Assembly (NCBI GenBank): GCA_003250155.1
Contig: QKHE01000062.1
Coordinates: 1 to 37,822, forward strand
Length of the DNA: 37,822 nt
From: Chloroflexota bacterium
Lineage (GTDB): Bacteria > Chloroflexota > Limnocylindria > Limnocylindrales > CSP1-4
Direction of reading: 5' to 3'
A program made the position numbers and the translations under genes. Position 1 is the first letter of the stretch. Each line of letters opens with the position of its first letter. A model generated the notes under the pieces. That model saw only the letters and a list, made by a program, of their open reading frames with translations, ran no database searches and was not told the DNA's origin. Shown piece after piece: positions 1-11,191 of this stretch.

Positions 1-1
1 G

Positions 2-754
2 GAGTGGGCCGTCTACAGCCTGCTGTCGACCGCCGGGCCGATCGGCGAGGCCGCGTTCTTCGAGCGGATCGCCGCCCTGTTCTCGGCCCACGACCTGCCC
101 GACGAGGGGTTGGTCCGGGCCTGCCTCGACAGCTACCGCAGCCCGCAGTCCGCCGTGGATCGACTCGTCACCCGCGACGACCTCCGCCTGCGGACGGCCG
201 AGCACGCGGAGCTGCTGGCCCACCTCGCCAACGCCGGGCATCGCCTGCAGCTGCGGATCTGGATCGGCCGCCGCGAGCAGGCCCGCCGGATCGGCGGCCG
301 GACGCTGGCCGACTACCTCGACCGGCGCGAGCGGGAGCCGTGGTCGGCCTCGTTCTCGCGCGCCTCGGCGGAGGATGTCGAGGCCGTCGACTGCATCTGG
401 TACCTCCGCGGCGGCGGCGCCTTCATGTTCGAGATCGAGTGGACCGCGATGCTCGGCGACCTGCTGCTGCGGCGCCACGCGCGGATCCCGCAGGAGGACG
501 GCATCGTCCGGTTCCTCGTGCTGGCACCCGAGCGGCGGGAGCTGCTGCGGCACAAGCTCGAGGCGGCGCCGCTGCTGCGCGGCGCGTTCGAAGCCGGCAA
601 CTGGCACGTCCTGCTGTGGCCGCACCTCCGGGCCTGGCTGGAGCGCGAGCCGCTCGACCTGGCCGCCCTCGAGCCGTACCTCGGCCTCGACCCCCTGGTC
701 GAGCGCCAGGCCGAGCAGCTCGGCCTGTTCGATCCGCCGGACACGGTACGCTAG
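2..754 (+). CDS. Uncharacterised protein, 5'-truncated by the window edge
   Basis: Frame 2 is open from base 2 (EWAVYSLLSTAGPIGEAAFFERIAALF...) to the TAG at 752-754; the ORF track entry 110..754 is its internal part. Contains FMFEIEWTAMLGDLLL and ends GLFDPPDTVR. No family recognised with confidence. Confidence 0.7.
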   Translation, partial: EWAVYSLLSTAGPIGEAAFFERIAALFSAHDLPDEGLVRACLDSYRSPQSAVDRLVTRDDLRLRTAEHAELLAHLANAGHRLQLRIWIGRREQARRIGGRTLADYLDRREREPWSASFSRASAEDVEAVDCIWYLRGGGAFMFEIEWTAMLGDLLLRRHARIPQEDGIVRFLVLAPERRELLRHKLEAAPLLRGAFEAGNWHVLLWPHLRAWLEREPLDLAALEPYLGLDPLVERQAEQLGLFDPPDTVR

Positions 755-826
755 CGACCCGGGTTGCCAACCCATCGCGGCCGGCCAGCGTCCCGCGCCG
801 GCGCTGACGCCATCGGAGGCCGTACC

Positions 827-2515
827 TTGAACTCCCAGGAGATGCCACCGCGTTCCGACGTGGATCGCCTTGCCGACGACTTCTTCGAGCGGATCCTCGA
901 GCTGAACCCCGTCCGGGCGACCGTCCTCGGCGACGATCGCTTCGATGATCGGTTGCCGGATCCGGGGCCCGGGGGGCGCGCCGACGGCCGACGTCTCGCG
1001 GCGGACATGATCGCCGCCGCCGACGCCATCCCGGACGACGGGCTGGGCGTCGAGGATCGGATCACCCGCGACGTCATCCGCGTCATCGGCGAGATCGCGA
1101 TCATCGAGGACGACCAGCGGATCGACGTGCTGCAGGTGGTCGACCAGATGGGCGGGCCCCAGACCCTGCTGCCGCAGCTGTGCCAGTTCCAGGCGGCCGA
1201 CACCCCGGAGCGGCTCGAGCGCTTCGTCGCCCGGCTGCGGGCCTACCCGGCGTTCATGGCCGCCAACGTCGAGCTGCTGCGCGAGGGCCTCGAGCGTGGC
1301 CTGACGGCGCCGCGCATCGTCGCCGACCGGACGATCGCGCAGCTCGAGCGGATGCTGGCCACGCCGCTGGACGCCGCGGTCGTGCCGTCACTCGTCAAGG
1401 TCGCTCGCGAGGCGGACCGCGAGCTGATCCGCGAGGTCGTGCGCGACGAGGTCTACCCGGCCGACGCCGCGTTCCTCGACGCCCTGCGCGGGCCGTACCA
1501 CGACGCGACCCGGGATGGTCAGGGCCTGTGGTCGGCGCCGAACGGCGACACCCTCTACGGCACCCAGGTGCTTCGCTGGACGACCCTGGAGCTCGACCCT
1601 TCGGAGGTCCATCGCAGCGGCCTCGCCGAGCTCGAGGAGATCGAGAGCGAGCGCCGCGAGATCTCCCGCCGTGCCGGCTTCGGCGACGACACGGCCGCCT
1701 ACCGGGCTTCGCTCGCCTCGGAGCCCGCGAACGTGCCGTCCAGCCGCGAGGCGCTCATCGCCCGCGCCGAGGAGGACATCGAGCGCGCGGCCGCGGCGGC
1801 GCCTGCCGCGTTCGGGCGCCTGCCGCGCGCAGGCTGCCGGGTCATCCCCGTCGAGGAGTACAAGGAGCGCGACGCGCCGTTCGCCTACTACTACCCGCCG
1901 TCCGAGGACACGACACGCCCCGGGACCTACTACGTCAACACCTTCGACCTGCCGTCACGGGTCTATTCCCGGCTCGCCTCGACGACGTACCACGAGGCCG
2001 TCCCGGGCCACCACTTCCAGATCGCGCTCGAGAACGAGAACACCGATCTCAACCGGTTCCGGCGGTACGCCGCCCGCGGCGCCGGCGGCGCCTACGTCGA
2101 GGGCTGGGGCCTGTACGCCGAGCGCCTGGCCGACGAGCTCGGCCTGTACCGCGACGAGGCCGAGCGCTTCGGGATGCTGGACGCCCAGGCCTGGCGAGCC
2201 GGCCGGCTCGTCGTCGACACCGGCCTGCATGCGCTCCGCTGGACCCGCCAGCAGTCGATCGACCTGCTCCTGTCGGCCGGGTTGACCGAGACCGACGCGG
2301 TCATCGAGACCGACCGCTACATCTGCTGGCCGGGGCAGGCACTGACGTACAAGGTCGGCCAGCGCGAGATCATCCGGCTGCGGCGCGAGATCAGCGAACG
2401 CGACGGCTCGTCGTTCGACCTCCGCGAGTTCCATGACCAGCTGCTCGGTCATGGCTCGCTGCCGCTTTCGACGCTCGCCCGCGAGCTGCCGAACTGGGTC
2501 GCCGCGGCCGTCTGA
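827..2515 (+). CDS. DUF885 family protein (putative metallopeptidase-like)
   Basis: TTYHEAVPGHHFQIALE motif and YVEGWGLYAERLADELGLY, typical of DUF885. Likely start TTG 827 or ATG 842; the ORF upstream to 764 overlaps the previous gene's end region. Confidence 0.85.
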   Translation: MNSQEMPPRSDVDRLADDFFERILELNPVRATVLGDDRFDDRLPDPGPGGRADGRRLAADMIAAADAIPDDGLGVEDRITRDVIRVIGEIAIIEDDQRIDVLQVVDQMGGPQTLLPQLCQFQAADTPERLERFVARLRAYPAFMAANVELLREGLERGLTAPRIVADRTIAQLERMLATPLDAAVVPSLVKVAREADRELIREVVRDEVYPADAAFLDALRGPYHDATRDGQGLWSAPNGDTLYGTQVLRWTTLELDPSEVHRSGLAELEEIESERREISRRAGFGDDTAAYRASLASEPANVPSSREALIARAEEDIERAAAAAPAAFGRLPRAGCRVIPVEEYKERDAPFAYYYPPSEDTTRPGTYYVNTFDLPSRVYSRLASTTYHEAVPGHHFQIALENENTDLNRFRRYAARGAGGAYVEGWGLYAERLADELGLYRDEAERFGMLDAQAWRAGRLVVDTGLHALRWTRQQSIDLLLSAGLTETDAVIETDRYICWPGQALTYKVGQREIIRLRREISERDGSSFDLREFHDQLLGHGSLPLSTLARELPNWVAAAV

Positions 2516-2645
2516 TCGCGCGAATCGCGCCGACCGCGGATCGCTGCGGATATCGCACGGAATCGCCCGCCACCGTGCGATCTCCTTTGACGGGCCCGTG
2601 GCCCCGTGGCACGATTCGGGCAATCCGCCGGCCAGTCGCCACCCG

Positions 2646-4016
2646 ATGAAGGGAGCCGCCGTGTCACCCTCCGAACCCCCTGTGCTGCGCCGCAGCCAGC
2701 AGCTCGAGCTGTACCGCCGGGCCCTCGGCGTCATGCCCGGCGGCACCGATTCGAACTTCCGCACGTGGGGCGAATCGACGGTCTACGTCGATCGGGGCAA
2801 GGGCGGCCGCGTCTGGGACATCGACGGCAACGAGTACATCGATCTTCGAATGGGCTACGGCCCGGTGATCCTCGGCCACGCTGACGAGCGCGTCGACGAC
2901 CACGTCGCCGACCGGATGCGCCGCGGCGTCAGCTTCTCGCTCACGTCCGAGGACGAGGTCGAGGCCATGGGGCTCGTCAAGGAGCTCACGGGCTGGGTCG
3001 ACAAGGTCCGCATGACGGTCTCGGGCACCGAGGCGACGATGCACGCGATGCGCGTCGCGCGCGCCTACACGGGGCGCACGAAGATCGTGAAGTTCGAGGG
3101 CCAGTACCACGGCGTCCACGACTACGCGCTGATCTCGGTGACCCCGAACGACATGGCCGAGCTCGGTGACGCCGACAACCCGGTCGCGCTGGCCTGGGGT
3201 CGCGGCATCCCCGAAGCCGTGTCCCGGACGGTCATCCCGGCGCGCTACAACGAGATGGCCGTGTTGCGGCGTATCTTCGAGCGCGACGGCGATGACATCG
3301 CGGCCGTGATCGTCGAGCCGGTACTCGGCAACGCCCAGGGCATCCTGCCGCGGCCCGGCTTCCACGAGGAGATGCGGGCCCTGACCCGCGAGTTCGGCGC
3401 GCTGCTGATCTTCGACGAGGTCAAGACAGGATTCCGCTTCGCGCGTGGCGGAGCGGCCGAGTTCTTCGGGGTGACACCGGATCTCGCCACGTTCGCCAAG
3501 GCGATGGGCAACGGCTATCCGGCGGCCTGCTTCGGCGGCACCGACGAGGTCATGTCGGTCCTGCCCGACAAGGTCAGCCACGGCGGCACGTATGCCGGCA
3601 ACCGCGTGGCCGCGGCCGCGGCGGTGGCGACGCTCCGGATCATTCGCGACACGAACGCCCTGCAGACGATCCATGACGTCGGCCGCGCGATCCAGGCGGG
3701 CCTGTCGGAGGTCATCTCGGAGCGCGGGCTGCCGTACGTGTTCACGGGGCACCCGGCGATGTTCGGGATCATGTTCACCGACCAGGCGCCGACGGAGTAC
3801 CGCGACTGGGCCGGCTCGGACCACGAGCTGTACGACGCGGTCGCGGTCGGCATGCACGCCCGGGGCGCGATGCCCGAGCCGGATTCACGCGAGCCGTGGT
3901 TCCTGTGCGAGGCGCATGCCCGTGAGGACATGGTCGATCGCACGGTCTCGATCTTCGCGGACTCGCTCGGCGCGGCCCTCGACGCGCGGGCCCGCGGCGA
4001 GCTGCACCCGGAGTAG
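2646..4016 (+). CDS. Class III PLP-dependent aminotransferase, glutamate-1-semialdehyde aminomutase-like
   Basis: N-term LYRRALGVMPGGTDSNFR, VSGTEATMHAMRVARAYTGRTKIVKFEGQYHG, FDEVKTGFR, PLP-Lys region FAKAMGNGYPAACFGG. ATG 2646, alternative GTG 2661. Confidence 0.85.
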   Translation: MKGAAVSPSEPPVLRRSQQLELYRRALGVMPGGTDSNFRTWGESTVYVDRGKGGRVWDIDGNEYIDLRMGYGPVILGHADERVDDHVADRMRRGVSFSLTSEDEVEAMGLVKELTGWVDKVRMTVSGTEATMHAMRVARAYTGRTKIVKFEGQYHGVHDYALISVTPNDMAELGDADNPVALAWGRGIPEAVSRTVIPARYNEMAVLRRIFERDGDDIAAVIVEPVLGNAQGILPRPGFHEEMRALTREFGALLIFDEVKTGFRFARGGAAEFFGVTPDLATFAKAMGNGYPAACFGGTDEVMSVLPDKVSHGGTYAGNRVAAAAAVATLRIIRDTNALQTIHDVGRAIQAGLSEVISERGLPYVFTGHPAMFGIMFTDQAPTEYRDWAGSDHELYDAVAVGMHARGAMPEPDSREPWFLCEAHAREDMVDRTVSIFADSLGAALDARARGELHPE

Positions 4017-4021
4017 CCGGT

Positions 4022-4038
4022 CCGGCCGCAGCGGCCGG
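4022..4038. terminator. Perfect GC-rich palindrome (ccggccgc-a-gcggccgg) just after the aminotransferase stop
   Basis: 8-bp arms 4022-4029 and 4031-4038 around A4030, 6 bp after the stop codon; no T tract. Folding needs a few inner pairs unpaired to form the loop. Confidence 0.35.
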
Positions 4039-4078
4039 GAATCTGCGGCGACCCGATCAGCTGGGCTAACCTCCCCGC

Positions 4079-5008
4079 ATGCCCGACTTCACCGAACAGC
4101 CCTGGGCGACGATCGCGACGTTCGCCATCGACCAGGTGCTCCCGGCGCTCGTCATCGTCGTCGCGGCGTGGGTGCTGTGGCGCCTCGCACGGGCGTTCAT
4201 CCACCGCGTCGTCCAGGCGCTCATGGATCGCGAGGTCAGCGAGGGCACCGCCCAGGAGCTGTCGTCGCTCGAGGTCCAGAAGCGCATCGAGACGCTCGAT
4301 GTCCTGGTCGGCCGGGTGCTGCGATTCTTCATCATCGTCATCGCCGGCCTGATGATCCTCGGGACGTTCGGGCTGGACATCGGCCCGGCGATCGCCGGGC
4401 TCGGCGTCGTCGGCATCGCCGTCGGCTTCGGCGCGCAGCACCTCGTGCGCGACTACCTCAACGGTGCGCTGATCCTCGTCGAGAACCAGTTCAGCCGGGG
4501 CGACGTCGTCCGCGTCGCCGGGGTGGCCGGCGCCGTGGAGGCGCTCACGCTGCGGCGCACGATCCTGCGCGACCTCGACGGCAACGTCCACACGATCCCC
4601 AACGGCGAGATCACCGTGGCGACCAACATGACCCGAACCTGGGCCCGCGTGAACGAGGACGTGATGGTCGGCTATGGCACCGACATCGGCCGGCTCGCCG
4701 AGATCATCGAGCGCGTCGGCACGGAGCTGGAGGAGGACCCGGAGTGGGGTCCCAGGATCCTCGAGCCGCCGCGCATGCTGCGGGTCGAGCAGCTTGCCGA
4801 CTCGGGCGTCACGGTCAAGGTGCTGGCGACCGTCCGGGCGCCCGAGCGATGGGCCGTCAGCGGCGAGCTCCGGCGCCGGCTGCTGGAGACGTTCGCCGCC
4901 GAGGGCGTCGAGATCCCGTTCCCGCACCGGGTCCTCATCAGCCGGTCGAGCGACGCCGACGGGTCGTCCGGCGACGGTGGCGCCGCCGCGACGGCCGGGG
5001 GCTCGTAG
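4079..5008 (+). CDS. Small-conductance mechanosensitive channel (MscS family)
   Basis: GPAIAGLGVVGIAVGFGAQHLVRDYLNGALILVENQFSRGDVVRVAGVAGAVEALTLRRTILRDLDGNVHTIPNGEI is the canonical MscS pore/beta-domain signature. Confidence 0.93.
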   Translation: MPDFTEQPWATIATFAIDQVLPALVIVVAAWVLWRLARAFIHRVVQALMDREVSEGTAQELSSLEVQKRIETLDVLVGRVLRFFIIVIAGLMILGTFGLDIGPAIAGLGVVGIAVGFGAQHLVRDYLNGALILVENQFSRGDVVRVAGVAGAVEALTLRRTILRDLDGNVHTIPNGEITVATNMTRTWARVNEDVMVGYGTDIGRLAEIIERVGTELEEDPEWGPRILEPPRMLRVEQLADSGVTVKVLATVRAPERWAVSGELRRRLLETFAAEGVEIPFPHRVLISRSSDADGSSGDGGAAATAGGS

Positions 5009-5091
5009 ACGGGGCTGACCGGGCATCCGAGCTGCCGGCCGGGACGAGCGCCGTAGAATGACCGGACTCCGTTCGAGCGACGAGGTGTCCC

Positions 5092-7047
<1,956 letters not shown>

Positions 7048-7092
7048 CCCGCGCCCACGCCCGGTCGCGGCTCGGCCGCTGAGGACGGCCGG

Positions 7093-8370
7093 TCAGGCCT
7101 GGGCCGGCAGCGACCTCCCCAGAAGCGATCGGAAGATCGAGCGGACATCCCGGTCGGAGCTCGGGGCCCCGGCCGGCATCGGCGTGGCCAGCAGCTTGTC
7201 CGCGAGGTGCTCGAAGTCCTCGACCACCTTGTGCTTCGGGAACTTCTCGACGACCGTTCGGCCGACATTCGACGCCCACACGAAGTTCATCCCGGCCGAG
7301 CGGATCTCGCCGATCGCCTTCAGGCCGGTCGTGAGCTCGATGTCGGCGACCGACACGCCGCTGTTGGCACGGTTGACGACGAGCCCCAGGCGCTCGCCCA
7401 TGCCGAGCTCGATCATGACCTCCTTGAGCTGGACGGCCGCGCGGATGGCGGGCAGGTCCGGCGTCACCGGAACGAGGATCCGATCCGAGATCGCGAACAC
7501 GCCGAGGTTGACCTCGCTGTACGACGGGTGCAGGTCGACGATGATCGTCCCGACACCGTGGCGGGCCTCCATGATGGATTCGGTGACCCGCTCCGGGTCG
7601 AGGTTGCCGAGGTCGAGCGGGCTATTGGTGAGCGCCACCACGCGGATGCCCGACGCGTGCTGCGCGGCCAGGTCGCTGAGCGTTCGATGCACGTCGCCGG
7701 CCTCTTCGTCGGCCAGCTGGTCGGCGAGCGACCTGCCCATCTTCATGCCCAGCGACAGCGACACGTGGCCGGTCACCGTGTCGGCGTCGACGAGCAGGAC
7801 CTCGCGCTCGCGCCGCAGCTGCAGCACCGCCGCCAGGTTCGTGGCGATCGTCGTCTTGCCGACGCCACCCTTCGGGTTGAAGACCGACAGGATCGGCGGC
7901 GAGGACAGCCAGTCCGCCTGCACGTTGCCGCTGGCGAACACCGTCTCGCCGGCCGCACCGTCACCGACCTGGGCTCGAATCGTCATCGCCTCGAGGCGCC
8001 AGCGCAGGGTCTCGGCGTTGACCGGACGGAGCAGCAGCTCGTCCGAGTCCTCGAGTCCCTCGGTCAGCTCCTCGAGCGCGCCGCCACTGGCGACGTAGAG
8101 GACCGGCAGGGCCCTGCCGAGACCCGCACGAGCTTCGCGGACAAGGGCGATCGTCTCACCCGGCCGCTCTCCGGCATCGATGATCGCGAGGCCCACGTGG
8201 GCTCCGATCGAGAGCATCGCGGCGAGGTCGGCGGCACCGCGCCCCACGATCGCCCCGAAGCCAGCCTCGGCGAAGAGCTCCGGCAGGCCCTCGCGCTCCT
8301 CCTCCGGCAGCGCGAGCGCGATCGTCGTCCGCAGCCCGGGCTCGTCGATGCGCCTGGAACCGGTGTTCAC
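7093..8370 (-). CDS. CpaE/ParA/MinD-family ATPase with N-terminal receiver-like domain
   Basis: Deviant Walker A FNPKGGVGKTTIATNLA, DADTVTGHVSLSLGM; ~120-aa N-terminal receiver-like region. Start overlaps the upstream gene's stop (8367-8370). Confidence 0.85.
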   Translation of the reverse strand: MNTGSRRIDEPGLRTTIALALPEEEREGLPELFAEAGFGAIVGRGAADLAAMLSIGAHVGLAIIDAGERPGETIALVREARAGLGRALPVLYVASGGALEELTEGLEDSDELLLRPVNAETLRWRLEAMTIRAQVGDGAAGETVFASGNVQADWLSSPPILSVFNPKGGVGKTTIATNLAAVLQLRREREVLLVDADTVTGHVSLSLGMKMGRSLADQLADEEAGDVHRTLSDLAAQHASGIRVVALTNSPLDLGNLDPERVTESIMEARHGVGTIIVDLHPSYSEVNLGVFAISDRILVPVTPDLPAIRAAVQLKEVMIELGMGERLGLVVNRANSGVSVADIELTTGLKAIGEIRSAGMNFVWASNVGRTVVEKFPKHKVVEDFEHLADKLLATPMPAGAPSSDRDVRSIFRSLLGRSLPAQA

Positions 8371-9929
8371 GCTGCGGGCTCGCCGGCCGAGACGTAGACC
8401 GTGCCACCGTCATCGGCCGTGATGCGGGTTTCGAAGCCGGGCAGGTCCGGCAGTGCCGCCCGCAGGTCGAGGTCGGGCGCGTGGACGATCGTGAACACGA
8501 AGCTCCCCGGATCACCGGCCATCACGCTGACGTTCTGCACGCCGTCGATCTTGCCGAGGGCGCTCTTGAAGGCGGAGATCCCGGCGACCGTGGCGAGGCC
8601 GGTGACGATCACGCGCTGTCGCCCGCGCTCGGTCGGCTCGTGCCGCGAGCCGGCGTCGCTCTCGTCGGTCGGGGCAATCGCGTCGTTGCCGTCGGTCGTC
8701 GCGAGCCCCTCGAAGGCCTCGGCCTCTGCGGCGGCTGCGGCCTCGGGCCCGAGCGGCTCGGCGGCGGCGTCGGCGGCGGCGGCGGTGACGGTCTCGTCGG
8801 CTGGAGCCGCCGTGACCGCATCGTCGGCCTCGAGCGTCGCCTGGAATGCCTCGTCTCCGGAGCCAGATCCCTCGGTGTCGGCTTCGGCGGCCGTCGTCGC
8901 GCCCTTCGGCGGGTCGGCGGTGTCGTCGCGGAGCCGCGCGGCGGCCCGGCGCACGGCGGGCAGCTCCGACAGGATCGGTGGCGCCGGGGCGCGCTCCGCG
9001 AGCGTCGCGAGGCGAGCCGGATCGCTCTCGGCGAGCAGCTGCTCGAAGAACGACTCCATCTCGCGCTCATAGCCGGCAACGGCGTCCTCGACCTGGGCGG
9101 CCTGGGCGTCGACGTCGCGAGCGTGGCTCTCGAGTTCGCGCTCGAGGGAGTCGCGGCGATCCACGACGCGCTGCTCGCTCTCCTGCTTGATCCGGGCGGT
9201 CTCCGATTTGGCCCACGCATGGATCTCGTCGACGTCATCGTCGGCCCGCTGGCGGAGCGCCGCGGCCTCGTCGGTCGCGCCCGATCGAATGGCCTCGACC
9301 TGGGTGGTCGCCTCGGCGTGCAGCGACGCGATCGTCTCGTCGCGGCTCGTCTCGGCGGCCTCGCGCATCGCCTTCACGAGCCCGGCCACGAGCGGGTTGT
9401 CGCGCCGCGGCGTGCTCGGCGCCGGCTCGGCCACATGGGCCACCTCGGCCACCTCCCGTGCCGCAAGCTGCTCGGCCGCCGGCTGCTGGGCCGGGGGCTG
9501 CTGGGCCGGGGGCTGCTCGGCCGCCGGCTGCGCGTCCTCCTGTGCAGTCGCCTCGGCCGGCGGATCGGCCCGGTCGGTCGTCGGCCACGCCAGCGCGCTG
9601 CCGTCCTTCACGGGCTCACTCGAGCCCGCCGCCTCCATCTCACCGGGCTCGCCGGCCCGATCGCCGACCACGCTCTCGAGCACGACCGCCTCCGATTCAC
9701 CTTCTGCTGCTTCTGCTGCCACCTGGTCGACGCCGTCCGCCGGCTCCGCGGGCGCGGGACGGAACGGGCCTTCGCCGGGGTCACGCCGCCCGGCCGATGT
9801 CGCTGCCTTGCCGCTGTCCGCAACCGACTCCAGCAGCTCGCCCAGGCGCTGCGCGTCCTCGGCGCCCTCGTCGGGCGTCGGGTCGCTTGACCACGGGAGT
9901 CGGAAACCTCGCTTCTGGGTTGTCGACAT
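8367..9929 (-). CDS. Uncharacterised protein: disordered Ala/Pro/Gln-rich N-terminus, central coiled coil, C-terminal HMA/ferredoxin-like domain
   Basis: PAAEQPPAQQPPAQQPAAEQ low complexity; charged heptad-rich DDDVDEIHAWAKSETARIKQESEQRVVDRRDSLERELESHARDVDAQ; C-terminal RVIVTGLATVAGISAFKSALGKIDGVQNVSVMAG. 4-nt overlap with the ATPase gene. Confidence 0.75.
   Translation of the reverse strand: MSTTQKRGFRLPWSSDPTPDEGAEDAQRLGELLESVADSGKAATSAGRRDPGEGPFRPAPAEPADGVDQVAAEAAEGESEAVVLESVVGDRAGEPGEMEAAGSSEPVKDGSALAWPTTDRADPPAEATAQEDAQPAAEQPPAQQPPAQQPAAEQLAAREVAEVAHVAEPAPSTPRRDNPLVAGLVKAMREAAETSRDETIASLHAEATTQVEAIRSGATDEAAALRQRADDDVDEIHAWAKSETARIKQESEQRVVDRRDSLERELESHARDVDAQAAQVEDAVAGYEREMESFFEQLLAESDPARLATLAERAPAPPILSELPAVRRAAARLRDDTADPPKGATTAAEADTEGSGSGDEAFQATLEADDAVTAAPADETVTAAAADAAAEPLGPEAAAAAEAEAFEGLATTDGNDAIAPTDESDAGSRHEPTERGRQRVIVTGLATVAGISAFKSALGKIDGVQNVSVMAGDPGSFVFTIVHAPDLDLRAALPDLPGFETRITADDGGTVYVSAGEPAA
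9466..9537. repeat. Imperfect 15-bp tandem repeat (ggctgctgggccggg-type) encoding PAAEQ/PPAQQ
   Basis: Consecutive ggctgctgggccggg units flanked by related ctgctcggccgccgg units; translates to repeated PPAQQ/PAAEQ on the minus strand. Confidence 0.75.
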
Positions 9930-10123
9930 TTGGCAACGTCCTCGGGGCGTAGTCCGGCGGACTCGGCGGACCGGTTGCTCCGGATCGTCGCGGTGCGGTC
10001 GCGTGTGGGGCAGTCCGCTAGAGGTACCAGCGGCGCAGCCAAGAGGTACCGCTCGCGGTACCGCGACATGTCATCCCGGGGCGCCTCGAGGGCCTCGATC
10101 GGGGGCCGCGCTAGGCTTGCACG

Positions 10124-11191
10124 ATGACCGAGACGATCGAGCATCAGGGCCCGACGACGTTCGATGGGCGCGACGGTCGACTGGACCGCTTCGACCGTGC
10201 GCTCCGCGATCTTCGCATCTCGGTCACCGACCGCTGCAACTTCCGCTGCCCGTATTGCATGCCGAAAGAAGTCTTCGGACGCGACTATGCGTTCCTGCCG
10301 CGGGCGGAGATCCTGACCTTCGAGGAGATCCGTCGGCTGGCCGGGATCTTCGTCGGCCTCGGCGTCCGGAAGCTCCGGGTCACCGGCGGCGAGCCGCTCG
10401 TCCGCCACGATCTGCCCGACCTCGTTGCGATGCTCGCCCCGTTGCGAACGCCGGACGGGCAGCCGGTCGACATCGCCCTGACGACGAACGGCTCCGCGTT
10501 GCGGCGGCTCGCGCGACCGCTGGCCGACGCCGGCTTGCGGCGGATCACGGTCAGCCTCGACTCGCTCGATGACGACACGTTCCGGCGCATGAACGGCGTC
10601 GACTACCCGGTGGCGCGCGTGCTGGACGGCATCGCCGCGGCGCGCGAGGCGGGCCTCACGCCCGTGAAGGTCAACGTCGTGCTGCGTCGCGGCCTGAACG
10701 AGTCGAGCGTCCTGTCGCTCGCGGCCTGGGCCCGCGCCGAGGGCCACGTGCTGCGCTTCATCGAGTACATGGACGTGGGCACGACGAACGGCTGGCGGCT
10801 CGACGACGTCGTTCCGGCGGCCGAGGTCGTGGCGACGATCGACGCGGCCTGGCCGATCGAGCCGCTCGAGCCCGGCTACCGGGGCGAGGTCGCCGAGCGG
10901 TGGCGATACCGCGACGGCCGCGGCGAGCTGGGGATCATCGCATCGGTGACGCGGCCGTTCTGTGGCGACTGCACGCGGGCCCGGCTGTCGGCCGAGGGGA
11001 AGCTCTACACGTGCCTCTTCAGCGCTTCGGGTCACGACCTGCGCGAGCTGCTCCGCGCCGGTGCAACGGACGACGAGCTCACCTCGCGCATCGGGGCCAT
11101 CTGGACGGTCCGCGCGGATCGCTATTCCGAGCTTCGGGCCCAGGCCACCGATCGGCTGCCGAAGGTCGAGATGTTCGCCCTCGGCGGTTGA
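10124..11191 (+). CDS. moaA: GTP 3',8-cyclase MoaA (molybdenum cofactor biosynthesis)
   Basis: Radical-SAM CNFRCPYCM, C-terminal cluster CGDCTRARLSAEGKLYTCLF, VTGGEPLVR, and terminal Gly-Gly (ALGG). Confidence 0.95.
   Translation: MTETIEHQGPTTFDGRDGRLDRFDRALRDLRISVTDRCNFRCPYCMPKEVFGRDYAFLPRAEILTFEEIRRLAGIFVGLGVRKLRVTGGEPLVRHDLPDLVAMLAPLRTPDGQPVDIALTTNGSALRRLARPLADAGLRRITVSLDSLDDDTFRRMNGVDYPVARVLDGIAAAREAGLTPVKVNVVLRRGLNESSVLSLAAWARAEGHVLRFIEYMDVGTTNGWRLDDVVPAAEVVATIDAAWPIEPLEPGYRGEVAERWRYRDGRGELGIIASVTRPFCGDCTRARLSAEGKLYTCLFSASGHDLRELLRAGATDDELTSRIGAIWTVRADRYSELRAQATDRLPKVEMFALGG

Noticed and set aside
9466-9537. CRISPR-like or mobile repeat array
   Set aside because: Contiguous 15-bp repeats in frame encode a Pro/Ala/Gln low-complexity protein segment; no spacers.
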